A stretch of DNA of 25,212 nt from Saccoglossus kowalevskii (taxonomy: Eukaryota; Hemichordata; Enteropneusta; Harrimaniidae): NCBI RefSeq assembly GCF_000003605.2, contig NW_003142798.1, forward strand, positions 332,359 through 357,570, given 5' to 3'. Shown in pieces: positions 12,952 through 22,839 of the stretch (the first letter of the stretch is position 1; every line of letters starts with the position of its first letter). Under the pieces are notes generated by a model. The model searched no databases. It was not told the origin of the DNA and worked only from the letters and a program-made list of their open reading frames with translations. The position numbers and the translations under genes are program-made.

Positions 12952-13439
12952 TGTTTGTGTGTATGGAAGTGCCGATTGAACACTGACGACGCCACGCTGT
13001 GAGAACTACATACATACCTCTACGGTGGGAGTTGTTTACAACGCTTCTTTTATTAGCTGTCTTTAATGGTAATTTTGTACCCGACACGTCTGTATTGGAA
13101 ATGCTATCGTGGCCATCAAGTTCAGGACACGAGTTGCAAGGGTGCATAACATTCGTACTACACCGTCCTACTGTTACAGTGCACCGAACACGCGTTGGCG
13201 CCGTGGGAATAGATCAGAATAAAAGGCGCTTTATACCGGACATCTGTTTAGGGTACGAAGACAGTTTAGTATAATCAACACGTGTAGTGCCAGAAGTTGG
13301 AGAACACCCCCAATCAAGGCATAACCAAGTCATTGGTGACAGTGTACGCAAATGCATTCGCGATCTGAGAAACAGTTCTGAGCAACAACCGAGTGTAACT
13401 TCTTTGAGCCCAGGACTGATAATTGTTGTGTCTTCACAG
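12952..13439 (+). other. Probable 5' untranslated region or intron of the FAM181-like gene
   Basis: No ATG-started coding frame of note. It contains an AT-rich TATA-like AATAAAAG near 13218, donor-like GTAATT near 13069, and a GTG-started open stretch at 12999-13274 whose translation is not recognisable. It ends at the candidate acceptor AG (13438-13439). Position and the acceptor suggest transcribed leader or intron; which of the two cannot be decided from sequence alone. Confidence 0.35.
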
Positions 13440-13484
13440 TTTTGTGAACTCTTAATCGTGTTTTTAAAAGAAATCTTTTGTATA
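13440..13484 (+). other. 5' leader of the FAM181-like exon after a candidate splice acceptor
   Basis: The 45 bases before the ATG contain no upstream ATG. They are preceded by a pyrimidine/T-rich tract ending TTGTGTCTTCACAG (AG at 13438-13439), a good 3' splice-site match. If it is used, the leader is joined to an upstream noncoding exon. This would remove an upstream ATG near 13352. The frame also stays open from 13287 to 13484, but it holds no ATG and does not resemble FAM181, so I treat it as untranslated. RNA data would settle it. Confidence 0.4.
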
Positions 13485-14645
13485 ATGGCGAATATGAATT
13501 TTTTGCTCGGGGGAACATACCCTGTTCCACAGCCTACTTGCCAGCAAGACAAGGGGAAGGACCTGCTCACGTTTGTCAACGTTGCATCGTCGCATATAAT
13601 GCGCACTTTACAGAAACCAAAGAAAGGAAGATCGAAGAAAAGAAACGTTAATCACCGCCGGTTTCTTGAGAAGCAACTCTGTAAAAAATACAGCACACCG
13701 GTCGCGGCTGTTGTCACGGAAGTCGAGTTGGTTGAGGAGAATGCCACAGACTCGAACAGCGTCGCTTCGATAGACAAAGATACGAAGATTTCTCGAGTTA
13801 TGCCGAGCCAAAATAACATTTGCACCAGAGAAAACGGCACATGCAAAGATAGGAACGCTATGAAAAATGAAAAACAATTTATCGAACGATCAAACGGTGT
13901 TATGTACCGAAAACCACCACCGAGGCACAAAGTTTCGCCGAGTTATGTCGAAGCTGATCATGCATTCGTTCTTGGATCCAACACGACATCAAGCTGCGCA
14001 TATAAAACACAAAATTGCAGACTTAGTGGACAAACTCACCCCCCTATGTCAAATGGTGAGTTTTACTGTCAAAATAATAATTTTTACAACAGATCAGTCA
14101 AATTGGGTCGATCGACTTCAATGGCGACACCTTCAGTGATTTCTCCAGTGGCCTCGGCATCTGAAGTTATGTACGATGTTGACATTTCAGGGCCACATTT
14201 CCAGGAAATCACCGATATCCTGACACCAATTTTTTCCGATGCCGATACTGGAATTACGCAATACCGCGACAATTGTTCGAGTAATTCGGAAATGTCGAAG
14301 TCTTCGATCTGTTGTGCCACTAACACGGCTTTGAACTATGTGGACTACCAAACCGGTCGGGATTACGCCGACTCGCCGACAGAATCTAACGTTTCTTATA
14401 GCACGGAACAATCTTCCGAATTTGAGTACGACATTCCGACATCGGAGCAACACATTGGACAGCATCAAGGCACGGTCACGGAATATACGGAGCTTTCGCC
14501 GTGCATGTACAGCGACTTAAGCGGCTGGATCAGTCGTGATAGCAATCTTTCCAACTTGTACGATCTTACAGTTCAGCTTCTCGAGCAACAACAACGAGAC
14601 TTACCATGCGGTGAAAGTGGAGTGGCGTTAGCCGCAAACATTTGA
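13485..14645 (+). CDS. FAM181-family protein (putative TEAD-interacting nuclear protein)
   Basis: Intact frame of 386 codons ending in TGA. The start chosen is the first in-frame ATG; it has A at -3 and G at +4. Residues 26-70 match the FAM181 hallmark as I remember it: a DLLTFVNVASSHI segment, a basic stretch (residues 44-53, KPKKGRSKKR, a likely nuclear localisation signal), then NVNHRRFLEKQL and KYS. Vertebrate FAM181B has DLLSFIDSASSNIK, then KVNHRKYLQKQ. Vertebrate FAM181A and FAM181B are reported to bind TEAD factors through a YAP-like omega-loop. Here residues 144-156 (PPRHKVSPSYVEA) fall in the equivalent place. The rest is Ser/Thr/Asn-rich, probably disordered, with a Tyr- and acid-rich C-terminal half and a single Trp (about residue 348) in YSDLSGW. 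The length lies between vertebrate FAM181A and FAM181B. The coding part is one uninterrupted exon, as I recall for FAM181B. Family assignment is fairly secure; TEAD binding in this organism is inference. Confidence 0.85.
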   Translation: MANMNFLLGGTYPVPQPTCQQDKGKDLLTFVNVASSHIMRTLQKPKKGRSKKRNVNHRRFLEKQLCKKYSTPVAAVVTEVELVEENATDSNSVASIDKDTKISRVMPSQNNICTRENGTCKDRNAMKNEKQFIERSNGVMYRKPPPRHKVSPSYVEADHAFVLGSNTTSSCAYKTQNCRLSGQTHPPMSNGEFYCQNNNFYNRSVKLGRSTSMATPSVISPVASASEVMYDVDISGPHFQEITDILTPIFSDADTGITQYRDNCSSNSEMSKSSICCATNTALNYVDYQTGRDYADSPTESNVSYSTEQSSEFEYDIPTSEQHIGQHQGTVTEYTELSPCMYSDLSGWISRDSNLSNLYDLTVQLLEQQQRDLPCGESGVALAANI

Positions 14646-15072
14646 GCTCAGAATCTACATTGTATTTGTTTTTTTGAAAAGCTTTAATTTTGCCACATAA
14701 ATGAATTGCAAACCATTTTCTAAATTATTCAGTACGCTGTTTAGAGACACTTTGTTGATCTGCTAAATTCTTAACTGCCGTAATGATATACGATAGTTAC
14801 CCAATGTTAGTTCAGCGTGCCAAGTGTTCGATGTACCAGCTGAGACACGAAAAGAATGAAGAGCTCACTTTTTTTTCCTACTAATGGTTTAACTGCCGAT
14901 AATTATGTTCGACCTTTAAGTTCAGTTCCCTCACATTTATTAAGCTTATATATTTGATTCATTCGGTAAATGATTGCAATAATTATATGGTTATCAATGA
15001 CTTTTTCTGACATGGATTGAATGGGCGACAAGAGCCCCAGTGTTTATACAACTAACACAAGACTTTTCACTA

Positions 15073-15078
15073 AATAAA
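15073..15078 (+). terminator. Polyadenylation signal AATAAA, candidate 3' end of the FAM181-like gene
   Basis: First canonical AATAAA downstream of the stop codon on this strand, 428 bp after it. It is followed by a GT/T-rich tract (TGGTCTGATTTTT), as expected for cleavage and polyadenylation. It would give a 3' untranslated region of about 450 bases (14646 to roughly 15095). That interval is AT-rich, with no other gene seen. Confidence 0.45.
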
Positions 15079-15280
15079 AGTGGTCTGATTTTTAAAGGAT
15101 AAAAATCTATGAAGCGTCTCGTTCGTGAACAATCAACAATACGAGCTGTATAACAAGCACGCGTGGTAATAGAGAGTTTATTTTTGAAGGTGTCGAACAA
15201 GTTTGGATTGTTGTTGTTATACGCTCGATGGTTTATTGTTGTCAGTTTTAGTTGAGTTAAATAGACTTGGCTACACCCCA

Positions 15281-15300
15281 CTGGATAAAACCTTATCCAG
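15281..15300. other. Perfect 8-bp inverted repeat with 4-base loop
   Basis: CTGGATAA, loop AACC, TTATCCAG. The stem is perfect and lies about 200 bp beyond the proposed polyadenylation signal of the FAM181-like gene. There is no T-run after it and no reason to see a bacterial terminator in this animal DNA. Confidence 0.6.
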
Positions 15301-16319
15301 CGGCTTACAATGAAAATTCAATTCCATAACCCATTCATACATTTATCTAACTTGGAACAACGATACCTTAATTACAACGTATGATACTTAATTTTGGGCA
15401 CAAAAATTGAATAATATCTACTCCCATGTTGAAGTCAGAAGGTGTTGGTTTTTGATAAAAACTACAGAAAGCCCGTCAATGTCAACTCTCCCAAGGTCGT
15501 CAGTCGTCGTATAATTTCATGACCTGGCTTTAGTACGGTTGACTGGCTATTTCGTTATATCCTGTTTACTAATCATCGAAAATAGACGATTAAATTTAGA
15601 CAGTTTATCATCCATGAAATAGGCATATTCTGAGTCTCCGATCTATGTTAATTTACCAGAGGATAGGAAATCGACGTTTAAAGACACTTATAAGGACGCT
15701 AACCACGTCACTAACTACGAAATAACCTAACATGGTGATTATTTTTGTACAGACAACGCACGTTTTTTTATTTATTTAGAATGGAAATAATGAAACCCAC
15801 TGCATATTGTTCTGTCATTTTATTCATTATTTGTCAAATATTAATATTGTTTATTTTGCTAAAACTGGTCACACGACTTGACGGATTATACTGTTTTGCC
15901 TATGAGTCATATTCCTGTAGACAAATGTTTCTGATCGATAATCTTATTGGCAATAATAAAAAAGAACAATAATCATGTAAACATTAAACTGGTAGGAAAT
16001 GTTGATATTATTAAATAATTCAGTGGCTCTTTAATATCTCGACGCATTGAACATTATCCACTTGTCAGTTCTATGGTACAAAAATGAAACAAAACACACT
16101 TTGAGTTTATATGTTTATTTCTTTTTAATGTGTTGATAACATGTACAGTAACGCGAGATACGCACAGTCGTCCACTTGCATAACATGTACGTGTTCGTCA
16201 ATTTGCTTCACTAACAATCGTGATGAAAACAATATTTACTTCAAAACAACTTTTCTTGATGAGAGGGAGAGGTCACATTTGTTGCCACGGTGACGTACAT
16301 ACGTTTTATTTCCTATTTC

Positions 16320-16348
16320 TTAACCCGTTCATTTATACAACGGGTTAA
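16320..16348. other. Perfect 10-bp inverted repeat with 9-base loop
   Basis: TTAACCCGTT (16320-16329) and AACGGGTTAA (16339-16348) are exact reverse complements around CATTTATAC. A G-rich run (GGGAGGAGGGGGTGG) follows directly. No gene is recognised nearby. Confidence 0.7.
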
Positions 16349-17219
16349 ACTGAGGGAGGAGGGGGTGGTTCTACTGGAGTGATAACACGGTGGTACAGAG
16401 GCACGTGTATGAACTTGATAGCCTAACTAAACCATTGAACGTGAACAGTGGTCAAGTACATGCTACAATACAATACACGTGTTCACTTGATGTGAAGTAC
16501 ATGAAGAAAGCAATACACATAATTTCTGGCAAAATTGTTACTGTTTATTCATGTTTAATATATGTATGCGATGTCTCATAGCAAGGATGCATGCAACATA
16601 ACAAAGGAATACTAAATGTGTTAAAGATAGTTATTAATGAATATGGCGTTACATGTGACATAAGCTACTTTATTTGTTTAAAAAACTGCATTTTAAAGTT
16701 TGAACTTCGCGTCAGTTTGAAATTAACTAGACATCAGTTCATGTGGGCAAGCTACATACACGCCTCATACACGACATGAAGTACATGCTACAAACAAGCC
16801 ACACGCAAAATCATCAAGTGCAATTTCCAGTAATTTCCAACTGTTAGCATCACTTTATTTTTTTAACGAGTATTTAAAATATTGTCATTAAAGAGTATTT
16901 ATTATACGTTATTGTTTTTTCATTGCCTCTGTGTTGAATTCCGAACGTATATTTTTTTTTTATCCGGAAACGAACACGTCCCATGAGTGTTGCTGATTTA
17001 ATTTGCTTTGTATACCGTTCCAATCTTGATAATAAATCCCCATGAAATATACATTGTTATTACTTGTGTAGTAATCAATAGGTTCGGTGCTGATTTCTTA
17101 TCTCTCGACCATTGCGACATCAATCATCGAACGAAATTGACAAAGCACGCTGCGCGACACCCTTTTTTTTATTTTTAAAAATTGACTTCTGAAAGAAAAC
17201 GACAAAATAATACAGTCGA

Positions 17220-17370
17220 TAAAGCTGGCGGGTGAAGGCGAAGGGTATACGTTTCACGGCGGAGATCATCTATCAAGTTCTCTCGAGACTAAGCGACCGG
17301 GTTTCAAGAACCTCCCACTCGTCGCGGCGTTTGCCGGGTTCTCATTGCGTACGTGCACGTGATTTGAGAC
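17220..17370. other. CpG-rich patch
   Basis: Locally GC- and CpG-rich DNA within AT-rich surroundings, with an E-box-like CACGTG (about 17356). The plus frame is open from a TAA at 17220 to 17498 but has no early ATG and no recognisable protein. A regulatory element or an unrecognised exon are both possible. Confidence 0.2.
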
Positions 17371-18250
17371 ACACGATATCACTTTACTTCGCGTTCATGC
17401 TATATATCTGGGTGGCCTTGGGTGTGCAGCTGACAAGATTGGCGAGAGACGTTCCACTATCAAAGTGCTTTAAAATGACGTCTTTCGGTGTGTATTGATG
17501 ATCATAACCCCGTCTCAACAACACGCAACATATCATAACGTGGGAAAATGACCCAAATTAATAGCACAAAACTAAAAATGTACACAAGTCAAGTTTCCAA
17601 TAATGCTTCCATCAAAAGTAAAAATATTTTTCCAGCTCAGGAATAGATTTGATAATGATGTAGCCTTGGCACAAAATTAAGCGATCAAAACCACTAATTC
17701 AATAAATAGTGCATTTTAAAGGCTACCATTGAGTCGGTCAATGTGATGAAACCATCACATTTATTACGGAAGAGATAATACAAAATGCAAGATTTGGTAA
17801 CAGAATTCATTTAAAATAAATTAACAATTTTAAAATAAGATAACATATTTTTGGCAAAATCCAAGATTTATCAGCATAAAAACAAATATATCCTTTGAAG
17901 TTCCATTTTTTGTCGCTATATTTCCTAAATGATAACGATCATTGTATATTTATCGTCTCAATCAAAACCATAGAACACCGTATATTAATTTCACGTCACC
18001 ACGGGCGTGTTTAAGGCATACACGCTGCAGTTTCTTTAATAATAGCGTGAGAAAAATGCAGCAGTTTTTTGTCATTTCGATGCCTCTGTCACAATGATGC
18101 ACACTGTTCTAAACTCCCGCTGTGACAATATGTATGGATCTCATGGATGCTATTCGCACCTCGACAATAGACGGTCGAATCTCCTCCTGCCGACCGGCTT
18201 CAGTTCCAGCTTGTACGCCCTGGGGTGGTGGTTTCAATGTCCCGATTCAG

Positions 18251-18258
18251 TGACGTCA
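18251..18258. promoter_or_regulatory. Perfect CRE palindrome TGACGTCA
   Basis: Consensus CREB/ATF octamer in a locally GC-richer patch (about 18100-18300). No gene is recognised beside it. Confidence 0.35.
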
Positions 18259-19316
18259 CCGTGTATCCGATCACAGGTCTAATTGGCTGCACAGTCAAAC
18301 ACCAAAACAAATGACATTGATCACAATAACAGTGAAAAGTTGTTCCTTTCAGTGCAATCCGCGTTCAGAGGCGAGTTTGCAAGGATCGGACGTAGTTGAG
18401 AAAACAAGATGAAAGCTATGAAAACATCGCGAACAAAGATATGTGTTAGTACATGTAATTAGGAATTAATCGGGAATAAACCAGACTTTAATTAATTGCT
18501 TTCCCGCTTGAAAATAATCTTTTTGACTAAGCATTGTGTCTTAATGTCCGACCTCGTGACCTCCGGGTCAAATGAAGCGTGCGAATGAGATACACATACA
18601 TACACATATATATGAACTTATTTTAAGGTGTGAGTTTCAGGATTAAACCACATCAGTGACAGTGACATATTCTGGACACACGTATAGATATGAGAATAGA
18701 ATACATAAACTTACAATGAACTGATCTGAACTAAAGACGACTATTTTGTGTTTGACACACAATGATGAAACAGCAATCATGTCGTGTTATTTTGTCTTCT
18801 CAGATAACCTCAAGGCCATTGTGAAACATTTATAATATCTAATTTTGCGTTTCACTGTCTTCGTCTCTACTATTTACTGTTATTGTGTACTACCGACTTT
18901 CTGACAGCGAGAAAAACGAAACCCTCCACACCCACTGAATAGGATTTTAATTTCATAGCTAAAGTCTTACAGTTGAATATTATTATATACGCCAGTTGAC
19001 CCTCCTCCCACAGTAAAAATCAATGCTAATGAATCAACTTCACATATCTGCCGTCACAATTACATTTTTTCTGTCTGGACTTGGGTGAAAAATTTTGCAT
19101 ATTTTAAAGTAATTTTCTGCTACGTCTTTTGGACCAATTAACATGATTTTTTTATTGGCTATAAATTTCTATTAAAAAAATCAGTAGGCTTATTTGTGAA
19201 AGGAGACTAAAATTGACTTTGGCGTTCGACTGGTTTTAATATGTATACCAGTGAACATTTCTAGTATATCATTGAATGCTTTCAGTATACAAGTGAACAT
19301 TTTCAGTATATCAGAG

Positions 19317-19484
19317 AACACTTCCAATATACCAGTAAAAATTTCCAGTATATCAGAGAACACTTCCAATATACCAGTAAAAATTTTCAGTACATCGGAG
19401 AACACTTCCAATATACCAGTAAAAATTTTCAGTATATCAGAGAACACTTCCAATATACCAGTGAACATTTTCAGTACATCGGAG
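19317..19484. repeat. 42-bp dimeric sub-array inside the minisatellite
   Basis: Four successive 42-bp dimers. Each begins AACACTTCCAATATACCAGT and continues with a second, diverged 21-bp unit ending TATCAGAG or CATCGGAG. The second halves alternate between these two endings, so an 84-bp periodicity is superimposed. This shows that recent copying used two-unit or four-unit blocks, not single units. Confidence 0.85.
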
Positions 19485-19714
19485 AACACTTCCAGTATAC
19501 CAGTGAATGCTTCCAGTACACCAGTGAACACTTCCAGTACACCAGTAAACATTTCCAGTATATCAGAGAACACTTCCAATATACCAGTAAACATTTTTGT
19601 ATATCAGATAACACTTCCAATATACCAGTAAACATTTTCAGTACATCGGAGAACACTTCCAGTATACCAGTGAATGCTTCCAGAACATCAGAGAACACTT
19701 CCAGTACATCAGTG

Positions 19715-19840
19715 ACCATTTCCAGTATATCAGAGAACACTTCCAATATACCAGTGAATGCTTCCAGTACATCAGTGACCATTTCCAGTATATCAGAGAA
19801 CACTTCCAGTATACCAGTGAATGCTTCCAGTACATCAGAG
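19715..19840. repeat. 63-bp trimeric sub-array inside the minisatellite
   Basis: A three-unit block repeats with a 63-bp period: the unit beginning ACCATTTCCAGTATATC occurs at 19715 and again at 19778. Both are followed by an AACACTTCC unit and an AATGCTTCC unit. The next copy of the same unit (19862) is four units away, showing a change of block size. Confidence 0.8.
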
Positions 19841-20381
19841 AACACTTCCAGTACATCAGTGACCATTTTCAGTATATCAGAGAACACTTCCAGTATACAA
19901 GTGAATGCTTCCAGTATATCAGAGAACACTTCCAGTATACCAGTGAATGCTTCCAGTATATCAGTGACCATTTCCTGTACACCAGTGACCATTTTCAGTA
20001 TATCAGAGAACTCTTCCAGTATACCAGGGAATGCTTCCAGTACATCAGAGAACACTTCCAGTACATCAGTGAACACTTCCAGTACATTAGTGAACACTTC
20101 CAGTACATCAGTGACCATTTCCAGTATATCAGAGAACACTTCTTCCAGTATATCAGCGAACACTTCCAGTATACCAGTGAACACTTCCAGTACATCAGTG
20201 AACACTTCCAGTACATCAGTGAACACTTACAGTACATCTGTGAACATTTCGAATACACTATTGAACACTTCCAGTACATCAGTGAACACTTCCAGTACAC
20301 TAGTGAACACTTCCAATACACTAGTGAAAACTTACAATACACTAGTGAACACTTCCAATGCACTAGTGAACACTTCCAGTC

Positions 20382-20445
20382 CATCAGTGAACACTTCCAG
20401 TACACTAGTGGACACTTTCAATACACTAGTGAGCACATTAATGAA
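20382..20445. repeat. First copy of a 64-bp segment duplicated 341 bp apart in the array
   Basis: This segment carries a distinctive run of variants: CATCAGTG unit, CTAGTGG, CACTTTCAAT, then a truncated GAGCACATTA unit. It recurs at 20723-20786 with only a few changes. The offset of 341 is not a multiple of 21, consistent with partial units between the copies. It marks a block duplication covering about 16 units. Confidence 0.8.
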
Positions 20446-20722
20446 CAGTACACTAGTGAAATTTCCAGTACACTAGTGAACAGTTCCAGTACATTAGTGA
20501 ACACTTCAAATACACTAGTGAACACTTCCAATACACTAGTAAACACTTCCAATACACAAGTGAACACTTCCAATACACTAGTAAACACTTCCAATACACT
20601 ACTGAACACTTACAAAACACTAGTGAACACTTCCAATACACTAGTGAACACTTCCAATACACTAGTGAACACTTTCAATACACTAGTGAACACTTCTAAT
20701 ACACAAGTGGACACTTCCAGTA

Positions 20723-20786
20723 CATCAGTGAACACTTCCAGTACACTAGTGGACACTTTCAATGCACTAGTGAGCACATTATTGAA
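20723..20786. repeat. Second copy of the 64-bp segment duplicated within the array
   Basis: Same order of unit variants as at 20382-20445, including the unusual truncated GAGCACATTA unit followed by TTGAAC instead of ATGAAC. The array decays shortly afterwards (ACAACATATATTATAG), so this copy lies close to the right edge. Confidence 0.8.
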
Positions 20787-21063
20787 CACTTCCAATACAT
20801 TATTGAACACTTCCACAACATATATTATAGTGCACACTTTCCTGATGCTAACTTACGGGGGATGAAAATATATTTCAGACTTTGTTGTCAAAATTTACAG
20901 CGACTTTCAGAAAGGTCTGTAGTTCAATACTTATACGTAGAAAGGGGGCAACGCGTACTATGAATTACATTATAAATATTAATATAAATATATTGCAGAT
21001 GTTGTAGCACGAACTTTGTAATTACATATAGTCAGGCTCTCACTGTTTTCGTTTTTCCAGTTG

Positions 21064-21088
21064 TTTTTTTTTTTAGTTTTTTTTTTTT
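21064..21088. repeat. T11-AG-T12 tract
   Basis: Two long T runs separated by AG. Read on the minus strand it resembles an interrupted poly(A) tail of a retroposed element, but I could not identify a body, a polymerase III B box or target duplications to the right. It lies about 230 bp beyond the minisatellite. Confidence 0.6.
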
Positions 21089-22839
21089 CGATATTCTCAT
21101 GTATTTCTGCTTTTATATGACTTTTGGCATACTCGTAGCCATATAAGTGACTTTAATCGCACTATAAATCAGTAATATCAAAGTGTATAGGGACAATCTC
21201 TGGTGAACACCCTAGCGGTAGATTGTGTCGCTGTAAAGTGAACATTTTGGCTTTACCCCCTGTCTACGCCGTTCCTGTGTTTACGCGGTTGTCAAGACTA
21301 CACAACTCTGCAAAAGAACGTTAAACGCTGCCACATATTACGCTGGAAACATACGTGATGGCACGCATACCACGGTAGTCCTTCGGGGTCCGAAGAGCGA
21401 GCAACAGACCGTTATGTTTGGTAACACCGACGCGATGCTTTGTTCGAAGCGGACTCCATTCAACTGAGAACACGTCAATAAACCAAAACTCACTTTCAAA
21501 TTACTCTACTTTTGCACAAATTTCAGAAAAACAAAAACAGTTGGTTTCAATTGCAATTTTTAACAAAGAAAGTTATTTGTAAGTATCTATCAAAGGTTGT
21601 CAGTTTTGAAGAAAGCATTAAACGTACTTAACGAAGATTTTCTCCGGCTGGGTGAATTCCTATTAATTTGCCAACATCGTTTCATATCAGCAATGAATGA
21701 CCCTCCGTCCAAGAAAGCCTTAAATACCTTTCTTTCTTTGCCGGTTCGTATGCGTCACTTGAGAAACTTTATACCCAAATTAGCCAATTTAGTTGAGGCA
21801 TAGCCAGCTGATGGACATGGTTGCGGCAACTGTCCTTAAACGAGTGCCACGGACACATATCGAAGTTGAAAAACAGAAATCAAAGTAACGGAAATTGTAA
21901 ATGAAATATACATCGAAATAAACATGTTGTGTTAACTATTCTGAGAACTATTTATTATAAATTGGTTTTAATATAAGAACAACATTAGCGTCAGAAGATA
22001 AGATCGCTAACGTCGTACTATGCAATAATGAAAGTTTGCAATCAAGACTACTTTTAAAGTTAAAGGAAAGCATAATAAAGCAAGATTTGACAAGTTTGAT
22101 ATGAAAGATATGGGAAATCGAATATCAATGAGAACGAAACGACAGACTGGCACCGCTTTTATGCGTCAGAGCAGACGTACTTGCAAATAGATAGTAAGTA
22201 GTATACTAAACGCTTTGCTATGCGAACAATTATGTTTTAACGAATATAACAAGTTTGAAAAATGTCATGTTAAATATGTGATTGCGTTGATGCATATTGC
22301 TGTATATGTCAGTTGACACCCCGTCGGCATCGCTCCGGACAAATCTGATCTCGGAATCTTAAATATGATTCAAACACAACCGAAGAAAATTTACGATCAT
22401 GTATAACGGCAGTTCATTGTCATTACAGGTAAATTCTCAAAAACGGCACGCGCAGTTGAAGCGCAAATTTTTGACGACGCTCTCGCGGCAGAGATGCTGT
22501 GAACTTAAGTATGTGCATCGAACCGCGGACATCGGAGGAGAGTCTATGTACGGGTGAACTGGGGGTTGATGCGATGTGTCGGCCTGTCGATAACACCGAT
22601 AAAGCGATGTATCCAACATTTTTTTTTTATCTTGAAAATAAAAAAATCATCAAGAAAGCGCACGATGTAGACACAATGTCTGCATACATGTTGGTATACG
22701 AGACGCGGTGACTATTCTGAGGCTAAAAGTGAAAGACCAGTGAGCGAGTCTTGGCAGCGGGTAGTGGTCCGTGTTCACTGCGTAAATAGTTAATAATGCT
22801 AGAAATGAAAACAAAACATAGGATTACGTCAGATGTAAC

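Larger units (their letters stand above)
15095..19240. other. Downstream flank, no gene recognised
   Basis: AT-rich noncoding DNA apart from the two hairpins and CpG-rich patch listed separately. A short phrase, AAGTACATGCTACAA, occurs near 16455 and again near 16780. No further structure supported. Confidence 0.55.
19241..20835. repeat. 21-bp minisatellite array, about 75 units
   Basis: Tandem units of 21 bp; a typical unit begins AACACTTCCA and ends CATCAGTG, ACCAGTG or ACTAGTG. Unit variants are not random. The left two thirds are built from TATATCAGAG, TACATCAGTG and TATACCAGTG endings. The right third (from about 20270) is dominated by CACTAGTG, an 8-bp palindrome present about 15 times. 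Exceptions include a 20-bp unit at about 19591-19610, a 24-bp unit with a TTC insertion near 20137 and a disrupted stretch at 20440-20475. Because 21 is a multiple of 3, several frames stay open on both strands: NTSSTSV-type heptapeptides on +, VFTDVLE and YWKCSLM types on -. The + frame shifts twice and has no credible ATG start. I call it noncoding satellite DNA, expanded by unequal exchange or slippage. Confidence 0.95.

Noticed and set aside
13287..13484. 66-codon upstream extension of the FAM181-like frame
   Set aside because: It starts at GTG with no ATG, resembles nothing in FAM181, and contains a likely splice acceptor at 13438-13439. The ATG at 13485 has a strong initiation context.
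13330..14468. Minus-strand and alternate-frame open stretches within the FAM181-like gene
   Set aside because: Shadows of the recognised coding frame; none resembles a known protein.
17232..17498. 88-codon plus-strand frame in the CpG-rich patch
   Set aside because: Starts at GTG just after a stop, no splice acceptor in frame was convincing, and the protein is unrecognised. Only the composition is reported.
19241..20835. CRISPR-like array
   Set aside because: Units are contiguous with no unique spacers, and the DNA is animal-like.
19190..20865. Long open frames through the minisatellite as real proteins
   Set aside because: They arise because a 21-bp unit keeps frame. Most start at GTG, the plus frame is broken twice, and no signal peptide, splice structure or unique domain is attached. 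Kept only as a testable finding.
21064..21500. Retroposed element with its tail at the T11-AG-T12 tract
   Set aside because: No recognisable body, open reading frame or target-site duplication was found.
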